Assembly: GCA_016800925.1 (NCBI GenBank)
Contig: JABCPU010000508.1
Location: forward strand, 1 to 44,943
Direction: 5' to 3'
Origin: Suillus spraguei
Taxonomy: Eukaryota > Basidiomycota > Agaricomycetes > Boletales > Suillaceae
Length of the DNA stretch: 44,943 nucleotides
The notes below the pieces were generated by a model that ran no database searches, was not told the origin of the DNA, and was given only the letters and a program-made list of their open reading frames with translations. Positions 1-8,868 of the stretch are shown here, one piece after another (the stretch's first letter is position 1; each line of letters opens with the position of its first letter). A program made the position numbers and the translations under genes.

Positions 1-1600
1 GTGGCTCAAAAAACTGTCCGCATGTTTTGGCATTTTCACTATCTATAATATTGTGTGAGAAACAACAAATGCTCAACAACATGCTTATACCACATTGTAG
101 ATGGCTTCAGGGCTTTCATTTGAGCCCTACACCGTGGGAATCGGTGGAGATATGTGGGAGATACAAGGCTCACAAAATGGTGACTCATGCGGACAGTTTT
201 TTTGACTCCCAAGTATTTTACAGTAATAACCAGGTTCTAGTATTTTGTATGACCTCCCTTGCTTTAATTTACTGCCTCTATCCTTCTAGGCATACTCTCA
301 ATTAATTTCTGGCAATCCTCACTGTTGGATCTTCCCCATTCCACTGCTACTCTCTCCCAAAGCTCCCATTTACTCCTTTAGGGGGGTTTTCATAGGCTTG
401 AAGCTTTTTCTTGAGTGTTCCCCAGAGATGTTCAATGACATTGACATCAGGAGACTGTGCTGGCCAGTCAAGAACATTGATGTTATTTCTTCAAACCATC
501 CCTAGCTCTTCTGGATTGTGCTTGGATCATTATCCTGTTGGAAAATGATATCTTCTTCATCAATCCCTGATTCTGCCAAGCTAGGCAGCAATGGTCATTT
601 AAAATGTCCACATACTGCTCAGCATTCATCTTCCCCTCAACCTCAGCAAGCATTCACACCATTCCATCCCATACAGCCCCATACCATTAAAGAACCTCCT
701 CCAAACTGACCAGTCCCATTAACCTCTCTGTCGTTAGGCCATCTCCCTTCTTTTCCATACATACACCTTCCCATCTGACCCAAATCCTATTGATTTTGGT
801 CTCATCTGACCATATAACACGCTTCCAGTCCTCTACAGTCCAGTGTTGATGAGCTAAGGCAAAGGCTAGTCTTCTCTGCCTATGTTTGATGGAGAGAAGA
901 GGCTTTTCTTCTTTGTTACTGCCTTGAGATGAGCTGCCTTTAGAACATTCCTCACAGTTGTGAAGAGACAGGGTAGTGATGTGGAATTGATATAATGGGT
1001 GGCTTGGACAGCATTATCAGCCTTTCCTGTAGTGATATGTTGGATAATAGCCCTTTTGTCAGTAGAGGTAAGCTTGGATGGACGTCCTCCACAAGAGTTT
1101 TCCTTGTCGGGTGGCTTCTTTGATGAACTTGGCCACAGTGGACTTGCATACTCCAGTTCTAGAGGAAATTTGGCGAGCAGAGAGGCCAGCATAAGACAGA
1201 GAGAGGATATTATCTCTTTGAGCAGAGGAGATGGCTTTCATGGTGATTATGACTATGATACATGAGAATATTCTGGTTTATATAGTTAGATATAGTCATA
1301 AAATACATAATGACACCACTTTATAATTTTATATAATAGTGGCATGATTTTTATGGTGTCATAAATAATGATTTATATAGTTTTAATATACACTCAAAAA
1401 ACTGTCCACATGAGTCATCATTTTATAAGCCTTAATTCTCCACCATATCTCCGCCGATTCCCACGGTGTAGGGCTCAAATAAAAGCCTGAAGCCATACTA
1501 CAATGTGTATAAGTATGTCCTTGAGGAAATTTGTTCATTCATCACAATATCATAGATAGTGAAAAATGTCAAAACATGCGGACAGTTTTTTGAGCCACTG
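1..1600 (-). mobile_element. Tc1/mariner-family DNA transposon with ~207-bp inverted arms
   Basis: Left arm (1-207) and right arm (about 1391-1600) are inverted repeats of each other, interrupted by small differences. Each arm also carries the core motif CTCAAAAAACTGTCCGCATG (or a one-base variant) at both of its own ends, in opposite orientations: near 4-24, 187-206, 1392-1412 and 1574-1595. A broken DDE transposase lies between the arms on the minus strand. The right terminus reads GAGCCACTG. The left end coincides with the window edge, so the TA target duplication expected for this superfamily cannot be checked; the bases after the right end are AT, not TA. Confidence 0.9.
264..1241 (-). 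pseudogene. Tc1-like DDE transposase, frameshifted
   Basis: Read from 1241 downward, the N-terminus has a helix-turn-helix DNA-binding region (QRDNILSLSYAGLSARQIS, then STVAKFIKEA). A frameshift near 1095 moves the reading to GGRPSKLTSTDKRAI, the second HTH. A second frameshift near 895 leads into the catalytic domain. All three catalytic acids are visible: D in VIWSDETK (about 810), D in IFQQDNDP (about 545) and E in NVIEHLWGTLKKKL (about 435). The frame shifts again between these blocks, and the C-terminus ends SMPRRIEAVN at a stop at 264. The span corresponds to about 326 residues, close to a full-length Tc1 transposase. The protein would bind the arms and cut and paste the element, but this copy cannot encode it in one frame. 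Confidence 0.88.
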
Positions 1601-1605
1601 ATGTA

Positions 1606-1652
1606 TGTTGGGTGGCCAGTATAATACAGAGTTGTCACTGAAGGGCTCTATG
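1606..1652 (+). repeat. Remnant terminus of repeat family B
   Basis: This short segment (GTTGGGTGGCCAGTATAATA onward to GTCACTGAAGGGCTC) matches, with scattered differences, the end of the family B element at about 22750-22805. It lies between the right end of the Tc1 element and the Plavaka relic, so it marks an older insertion at this junction. Only the terminus is present; there is no array. Confidence 0.55.
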
Positions 1653-1654
1653 AT

Positions 1655-3050
1655 GGACAAGACTTTGTGCATTTTTTGATGAGCCATGGATGGCCAATGC
1701 CTTCTGGGATGATGCTCAAGTATTTGTGTGCTACTAAATTTGAAGTTCTAACAAGTAAATGTGTGTTTTGTAGTCATCCTTACTGACAGATGAAGGAAAA
1801 CCATTCGTTTTATATATTGCTGACAAGGCAAAACTCTCTTTGTTTGGTCATCAAAAAGTGTATCCTGTTATTGCACAATGTGCAATTTACATGTCGGAAT
1901 ATGCAATGGTGAAAGTTTTTGGTGGTGGTCACCTTGTAGGCTGGTTTTCAATTGTATGACAAATTATTCAATTTGTCATTAGCTTCTATGCTTATGGCTG
2001 ACTCTTGCAGGTGAAGAAGAGAACAATATTCTGGAACTCAGTCCTTTGTCAATTTCAAGAATGTCATCTGCATGAATCATTTAAGTGCCTTCCCAAATCA
2101 CTCACACCACTCTTGAAAACCAGTTTTGCATCAGTGTTGGGATGTATCGAGCATCTTTTTTATACTTATTCTATTTTATAGCAACTATGAGGAGCAGTAT
2201 TGTGTTGCCTATACATTCTGATTCACTAATGGCTATTCTACAGATGCATTATGACCTTGATACATGGAATGAAGTGCAAATTCCCTTGTCCCATCTGTCT
2301 CGTTCCTAGAGAGGAACTTGGCAATGTGCTTACATCATATCCATTGTGAACAAGCATGTCTATGCAAGCTACGCTTAGAGAGGCTTGAAGTTTTGCTTAA
2401 AGAAGACAAAGAGAAGGTATTAATGTCTCAAGGCCTCCAGAGTGTAGATGTAAGTGTCCTGTTGTTGTATCTTCATTACCAACTCTAATTGTTTGTTTTA
2501 GAATGCATTTTTGGATGTTGCTCACACAGATTTCATTCTGCAGTCTCATTTGACCGCTTACATGTAAATAACGAAGGCAATTTTTTCTGACCATCTTTGG
2601 ACCCAGTTTCAGGAACATGTCAAATCAATTGGTCAGCAGACAGTCTAAAAATAGACAAATAGTAAGTTCTTTGGCTTTGGTATAGTAGATACTGACTTCA
2701 TAATTTGAACAGCTTTGACTTAATGCCACGTTGGCACACATCAATTACTTTAATCATGTCAGGACATATCATTCTCTGATGGCTCGAAGTATGAAGATAT
2801 CTCTAAGGTAAGGCAGTTTTATCAATTCTATTTTAATATACTACCAATTCTGATGATTCTGTAGCTTATTGTATTCACTGCACATGATGTCATTGACTGA
2901 GCCTCTTATGCACTCCCTTATCTGCTCCTTTAATTGCATCCGTCAATATGTCAACATTGACATGTATGCAGCTCTTGAAGTCCATATATCCAAACATTGC
3001 TGAAGGCTGTTGACCATACAGGAGTTCACATGACTATTGGATGTAAGCTT
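1655..3050 (+). pseudogene. Plavaka-type (CMC/CACTA-related) transposase relic
   Basis: Several blocks typical of the large basidiomycete Plavaka transposase appear in order but in different frames. They are FFDEPWMANAFWDDAQ (about 1675-1722), a block reading GKPFVLYIADKAKLSLFGHQ (about 1793) with a following GGGHLVGW, KCKFPCPICLVPREEL (about 2274-2320, a CPxC motif), SFDRLHVNNEGNFF (about 2548) followed by DHLWTQFQEHV in another frame, and ISFSDGSKYEDISK (about 2768). A credible intron with donor GTAAGT and acceptor TTTTAG lies at 2450-2501. Frameshifts and stops are spread throughout, so it cannot make a protein. The 5' part is missing; the family B terminus and the Tc1 element lie at its upstream edge. 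Family assignment is from motif memory, without a search. Confidence 0.7.
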
Positions 3051-3176
3051 TCTCATTTGAGTTGTGTGTTAGAATTTTACTGACAATCCAAATCATACAG
3101 CAATATAGTGCAAAAGACAAGTCAGGAAGAACTGGGAATACCCAAAATGACATGCACATGCCCACCTGTTTGACAA

Positions 3177-4015
3177 TGTAAAGATATAACCTAGCCTGGG
3201 CTGTAGATAAAACCACGGCCTAAACTAGTATGTGAGTCTTGCGCTCCATCTAGTCTGCTTCACTTGCGAAACAAGAGCATTCGACCCTAAAGGGGGATGC
3301 CTGTTAGTATAGTTAAATTCAAGTCAAACCAGTGAGCGAAAAGTAGCGTCGTAGTTAGCGGTAAGTTGCCGCAGTCAGCGATGATGCCACTGAAACTAGC
3401 GTCGTAGGTAGCAGTACTAGCGTTGGTTGAAATAAAGTCAGTAAATGGTAGCGTCGAGCAAGCGGTATGAGCAATGATATCTGCAGTAGCGGTAAGGTTG
3501 TGAGTGGTGCAAAGAAACAGTAAAGAAGGCCACAGTACTTTCAGCGGTAAAGTATTGGTGTGTGAGAAGTTCAGTAAAAATAGCAATCAAGAGTCCAGCA
3601 GTATGCCAGCGGTAATGGTGAATGAGCAAAATCAATTAATGAGCGGTAAAAGAACTTAAAAGGATAAGTCTACTACTGGTGGTTCCAGAGCTAGACACTA
3701 AATCTTGACCTATAGTACATGCAATGAGGTACAAATCAGGTACTGTATTGTGCAGGTATGTGGTGTTTATATCTTAAATTGTATGTATCAGAATGTCTAG
3801 GCGAGTCAGTAGTGCTCAAACAGTAAACCGTAGTGTGAGGTGACATGTAATAAGACTTGCCATAGAATCAGAACATATAACAAACAACGCACCAAATGGA
3901 GCTATGCAGAGCGGCAAGGACATGGAAGGACATCGTATGTGGAATGTGGTGCGGTAGTCGGTATGGTGTGTGGTAAGCGTGGGATGCTGCTGGAAATGCT
4001 AAAGGGGTAAGACAG
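3177..4015 (+). repeat. LTR-like repeat family A, 3'-truncated copy
   Basis: It starts TGTAAAGATATAACCTAGCC and aligns along its length with the full copy at 34565-35517. It is rich in short GCGGTA / GCGGTAA words. The alignment ends at AAAGGGGTAAGAC near 4013, about 200 bp before the end of the full copy, where the family B element begins. TG...CA termini and size suggest a solo LTR; no coding region is attached. Confidence 0.7.
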
Positions 4016-4548
4016 TGTAAAGATACCACATATTACATGAACTATCTCCGTATTATACGAGTGAACGGGACGTGCATAATATCCCGTATGATACGGGCCA
4101 GCGGACCATGGGCCCATGGTAGAAATATCCTCGTTGATGACGGATGGGCCGGGAGGAATATTATTCCCGATGACAGCGGTGGGCCCATGCAAGGAATATG
4201 TAGAGTAGATGAGTGGGCCATGTACATGAATATCCGGTAGACGGATGGGCCGAGTAGTTGGATATCATGTAGATGGGTGTATCAAGGTAGATGTGTATCA
4301 AATAGACGGTATGTGAAGGGTACTTGTTATCACATACACGGGTGGGCCCAGACACATATTAAATTAGACGGGTATTAGACGGGTGAGCCGAGAGTGTTAT
4401 ATAAATATTATTAGACGGGTGGGCCAAGGGTGTTGTACAGTTATATATTAGACAGGTGGGCCGAGGTGGTATAAAATATAGACGGGTGGGCCCATGTGTA
4501 TGATAATGGTAGACATGACGGAGCTGAGGAGTTGCATATCATCTGAAT
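4016..4548 (+). mobile_element. Family B element, copy 1 (GACGGGTGGGCC array)
   Basis: The left end shares CACATATTACA(G)TGAACTATC with the copy at 41283. A hairpin-prone stretch of CCCGTAT/ATACGGGCC words (about 4065-4100) follows, then a degenerate tandem array of GACGGGTGGGCC-type units every 30-36 bp (about 4335-4500). The right end shares GACATGA(C/T)GGAGCTGAGG with the 41-kb copy. Short open frames inside are by-products of the repeats. The element is present in at least three copies plus one terminus in this window, which suggests a non-autonomous mobile element. I saw no clear terminal inverted repeat. Confidence 0.6.
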
Positions 4549-4583
4549 CAGAGGAGGTAATAAATCACAGTTACTGAGTTCCC

Positions 4584-5052
4584 GGAGCAGCAGGTGCTGT
4601 CTTGACATGGCCTTTTGTGACGCTTAGGTGTCTTGTAGAATGTGGAAACTGGGGTGCGAGCTTGTGTTGCCCTACAAGACACCCAGCTCCGACCCCGAAA
4701 ATCAGATGAAGCATACCAAGTTCCGAGTTCCGAGACCCGGGTCTCGACACATAATTCAGTCAATGAGAGACACCCAGTTCCGACCCCCGAAATTTGAGTG
4801 AAGCATACCAAGTTCCAGGAGCAGCAAGTGATGTCTTGAAATGGCCTTTATGGCGCTTAGGTTATCTTGTAGAACGTGGAAAGCGGGGTGCAAGGCTTGT
4901 GTTGCCCTACAAGACACCCAGTTCTGACCCCCGAAAATCAGATGAAGCATACCAAGTTCCGAGTTCCGAGACCCGGGTCTCGACACATAATTCAGTCAAT
5001 ACGAGACACCCAGTTCCGACCCCCGAAATTTGAGTGAAGCATACCAAGTTCC
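4584..5052. repeat. 234-bp direct tandem duplication
   Basis: Two head-to-tail copies, 4584-4817 and 4818-5052, begin GGAGCAGCA(A/G) and share internal blocks such as CCTACAAGACACCCAG and GAGACCCGGGTCTCGACACA (itself a palindromic core). Differences between the copies are few, mostly transitions and short indels. Open frames on both strands here are shadows of the duplication. Function unknown. Confidence 0.85.
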
Positions 5053-5491
5053 GGAGTTCCGAACCCGGGTCTGGACAAATGAATATCAGATATCCAGCAC
5101 ACTTCCAATCATCTGGTATTTCATTGAGCAATGGATGATAATACAGCTTTGAAAGCCAACATCATCCAAGGTTCCCTTATCTGATCCTCGCTATCTCCAC
5201 CCCCTTTAACACCAAAGTCTGGACATCCAGCATTCAGCGTCTGATTTCCCAATATCAACTTGCAACATGAACACTTCTTCCATGTCCACTTGTGACAAAA
5301 AATCTGGCGCACTTGGGCCCTGGCCATCACTCATGAAGCAGGGCATATACCAAACAAAAATTCAATGCAGAGAAGACTGGAGGAGAACCAGTTATACCTT
5401 CTCCGAACCTGGACACTGATCTGTGATGGCGTGCGATCGCTTGGCTGATGTACTCATAAAGGCATATAAAAATCCCAGGGTCTTCCTGCAG
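5053..5491. other. Gap before the TET/JBP gene
   Basis: Upstream exons of the TET/JBP gene, or its promoter, would be expected here, but I could not define one. A 69-codon minus-strand frame (5121-5330) has several cysteines (KKCSCCKLILG) but no family I recognise. The stretch CTTCCTGCAG at 5482-5491 is a plausible 3' splice site for the first recognisable exon. Confidence 0.4.
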
Positions 5492-6555
5492 ATGTTGAAA
5501 ATGTGTTTGATCATTCAAATTCCTTCATGACAGTTAAGATACAGATTGATATTGCAAGATATAGCAAATTGATATCCCCAAAGAACACTGGGCATAATGA
5601 GGAGAAAGAGGAGAAGTTGCTTGAGAGGTGTCCTCCTGGCCATGAGGGCACAAAGGTGGTGGACAAACCTGCCACAATTATCGATGTTTCCGGTACCATC
5701 ATCGCATGGTACCTTCCGGACGCCCTGACCGAGACCACCCAGGTGCGTAATGTGTAGATTGTTACTCAATGGATATTGAATATCAAATGGTACCTACAGA
5801 AGGAAATCAGGGCGGCCACCGATTTGCTGGGTCCAAGCCTCGAAAAAAGTGTAAAGGCTGATGGCAATTGGCGATATAATCAAGAATGGTTCAAACAGGG
5901 CTCGGAAAATGTTGGGTCAACTCCCGGATGCATCAATTTATCTCCGGCATGGTTTCAACAGGGCCACGAGGTAGGATGTGATGAGATGGTGATTTCTGGA
6001 GTCAAACTCACCAATCCCATAGAATCTGTCAGATCCGGAGGTATCCGCATCATTGAAGGGACCCTCCTCCGAGAATATCCTGAAAGCTATTGCAAGGCCG
6101 GCAGCCATCGCATCGGCGGCACTCAGGGTCATGCATCCTCAGCAGTATTTTGCAGGTTACGAGCCTTGTCACACCTCGGAGATAAGGCAGTGAGCAAGGA
6201 ACTGCCACAGATGCCAGAGACCCTGCAGTACTGGGCATCCGTGTTTAACAGCCTCTCCATCATTTCCAATCGGGAAACCCCCAATCATCGAGACCATTTA
6301 TCGATTCCTGAATGCTTCGATATTCTCACCACCGTGGGGAACTATTCTAATGCTCGGATGAGCATGCCAAGCCTTCAGCTGGAATTCAGGTATGATTCCG
6401 GCTGTATGATTGCATTTTCGGGAAGAATTGTGAGACATGGTGTTGATGGAGGGGAAGGGGATCGGATTGCTTGGGCATGGTATATGAGGGATTCTGTGCA
6501 CATTTATGCCGGGGTTCCCTCATGTGATGGGCTATGGTCGAAGGCCACATACTAA
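5492..6555 (+). CDS. TET/JBP-family 2OG-Fe(II) DNA dioxygenase (5' end unresolved)
   Basis: Two exons are supported: about 5492-5742 and 5800-6555, joined in frame across a 57-bp intron (GTGCGT...CTACAG, 5743-5799). The first encodes a region ending PATIIDVSGTIIAWYLPDAL, which resembles the segment before the core in fungal TET/JBP proteins. The second contains NLSPAWFQQGHE, then the double-stranded beta-helix core. The iron-binding HxD is in NHRD (His codon 6286-6288). The distal His is in GRIVRHGV (about 6436) and the 2-oxoglutarate-binding Arg is in GDRIAWAWYMRD (about 6463). The C-terminus YAGVP...SKATY ends at a normal stop. These enzymes oxidise 5-methylcytosine in the nucleus and in basidiomycetes are often linked to KDZ transposons, as here. 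No stop or frameshift is visible in the core, so it may be functional. The start codon and any upstream exon are unknown. A pseudogene cannot be excluded. Confidence 0.78.
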
Positions 6556-6639
6556 GCACGGTGTGAAAGATCAAAGAAGTTGAAAGAGTTGTGACCATGT
6601 TAGTAGCAACACACGAATACCATGTACCAATTAGAGCAT

Positions 6640-7860
6640 CAACAGTTCTGGAACTCAAGTCGGAAGTCGAGTTCCATGAATTGAGTCCCTAACTCTGTGT
6701 ATCTCGGGACTCTGGACTCGATCCTCGAAATTAGGGACTCAATGATCGATAGTCCGAATTCAGGCTTCACACTCGGGACTCAGGAAAGTGTGAGGCAACA
6801 GACTTTGATCCACACATTGTGACTGCCGAACACCAAACACCGGCAGCCGGCACTCAGGACTCAGGACTGACACCAATGTGAAAAATATGAATTCACATAT
6901 AGTGAGTGCCAAATCCCAAACTCAGGCAGCCAGAGCTCGGACTCGGACTCAGAACAATGTGAAAGATGTGAATTCACATATCATAAATGATGAACTCCGA
7001 ATCCTGGCAGCCGGCACTCGGGACTCGGGACTCAGAATAATGTGCAAGTCATTGATCCACACATGTTGAGGGCCGAACTCCGAACCCCGGCAGCCAGCGG
7101 TCGGGACTTGGACTCAGAACAACGAGAAATATATTGATTCCTACATGTAAAGTGCCGAACGCCGAATGCCGAACCCTGTGAAAGATACTGATTCCCACAT
7201 ATCAAGGAACCCGAACCCCGGCAGCCGGAACTCGGGACTCGGGACACACAACATTGTGAATGATATTGATGCACACATGTTAAGTCCCGAACGCCGACTG
7301 CCGAGCCCCGGCACCCGGAACTCGGCACTCGGCACTCAGAATAATCCACACATGTTGGTGCCGAACCCCGAACTCCGGCAGCCGGGACTCGGGACTCGGG
7401 ACTCACAACATTGTGAATGATATGGATGCACACATGTGAAGTGCCGAACGCCGACTGCCGAGGCCCGGCACCCGGAACTCGGGACTCGGCACTCAGAATA
7501 ATGTGAAAGTTATTGATCCACATATGTTGACTGCCGAACCCCGCACTGTCGCACAGATATCTATTTCGTCTCGAACCTTGATTGCTGAACCCCAAACCAT
7601 GAAATCCGGTAGTCCACAATTGTGGGGTTCGGGGTTCGGTACCTAAGATTCATGACTCGCCACTCAGAAATATGTGAGGCAATCTTGCCATTCGGAAGTC
7701 GAGTCCCATGAATTAAGTCCCAAACTCTAAGTACCATTGCACTCAGGCATTCGCCACTCAGCATTTGGGATTTAGGACTCTACATCCGGATCTTGACATC
7801 CAGTCCTCAAAATCCGGAACAAAATATTCGGGAGTCAAGACAATCATTTGGACGGAATAA
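6640..7860. repeat. Family D GC-rich quasi-palindromic array (left)
   Basis: Irregular tandem units of about 75-90 bp alternate an AT-rich spacer (AATGTGAAAGATATTGAT-like, then CACACATGTT) with a GC-rich block of GCCGAACCCCGAACTCCGGC and CTCGGGACTCGG words. Unit starts fall near 7055, 7141, 7193, 7272, 7347, 7430 and 7518. The GC-rich blocks are self-complementary and could fold. The outer parts are more degenerate. Long open frames on both strands here (for example 7032-7619 minus) reflect the repeats. The array separates the TET/JBP gene from the accessory gene at 7895. Confidence 0.88.
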
Positions 7861-7894
7861 AATATTTTACATCATGTATGAAATGAAGACCATT

Positions 7895-8697
7895 CTAATC
7901 TAAACACAGTGAAGAGGACTCCACTCCCCTGCCTCTCTTCAATCTCTGTAGCATGTCAGTGTACATCTTCACCTCTGCCATCTTCTCATGGATACCCTCA
8001 TCTTGCTCCTCCATCAATGCTACCAGGCGTGCTCGAATCATCTTAAGTCCCATCACTGATGGGCCTGATGAGTCATTTACCTCCTCAGGAAGAACCAAGC
8101 CATCATCCTCAACTCCATTTACCATCCAATGCTGGTAGTGAACGACACAGGACCTCATGATCTGACCCCATTGCCATGGTTCATTCGGAATTTCGGTGTG
8201 TCCCATCCACCATGGAGTATCATAGCTGGGAATAATCCGGGATGGATGTCCCGGAGCTGCGACATCATCAAACTGACACAGGTGGGATGAAAAGATGTGG
8301 TCTGGAACAGTGTTCCAGGTGAGCATGGGATACAATGTCAGGACATGAGCGACGGGGCTTGGAACAACAGAAACGATGTTCCTTGCAGCTGAGTACTGCA
8401 GGAGTGGCGTAACAAATGTCTGTTGGAAATCTCAGCATTGCCCAAAAAAGTCAGCCGGTCATCCGGTCATCAGTCACTTACATTGATTTCCCATTGCACC
8501 CCGGCTTTAAAGTACATGATCCGGGCAGAAGAGGGAGGGTTGTTAGCAGCCTCCATCTGATATTGAGAGATACATGCGCGGATGCGCGATGCAGCCATAT
8601 TCAAAGTACAAGAAATATCTTGAAGGTTCAGCTTCATGGGTTGCCAGTGATGTCCAGTATTTGGAGTGCCAGATGTGGATGCAGGAGTTTCAGGCAT
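7895..8697 (-). CDS. KDZ-associated accessory protein of unknown function, two exons
   Basis: Exon 1 is 8697-8482 (72 codons) and exon 2 is 8419-7895. The 62-bp intron (donor GTAAGT, acceptor CAACAG; 8420-8481) is in phase 0 and the joined frame is open for 246 residues. Exon 1 contains LNLQDISCTLNMAASRIRAC and a PPSSARIMYFKAGVQWEI stretch. Exon 2 has GHPSRIIPSYDTPWWMGHTEIP and a helical C-terminus, ALMEEQDEGIHEKMAEVKMY, which may form a coiled coil. I recognise no catalytic motif. The gene runs in the same direction as the KDZ pseudogene just upstream, and a related C-terminal fragment recurs at 43766-43966 beside another family D array, so it is probably carried by the mobile element. It is one of the few undamaged frames in the block. 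Confidence 0.65.
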
Positions 8698-8868
8698 GGC
8701 TAATGCAAGAGTGTGACGCTGGGAATGACACTGACAGATGGTAAAGAGCTGATGATATGAGTCACTGATGGATGGATTAGAAATTCAAACTCCGACATGG
8801 GCTGACCCGGACAATTCCCGGGACTCAATGTTTGGGTGTCAAATATGCGTTTCATCAGCAAAACAAAT

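Noticed and set aside
5121..5330. 69-codon minus-strand frame with a Cys cluster
   Set aside because: No recognisable family, no partner exon and no repeat copy; not enough to call a gene.
7032..7619. 195-codon minus-strand frame in the left family D array
   Set aside because: Repeat-derived, with the same words as the array in every unit and no recognisable domain.
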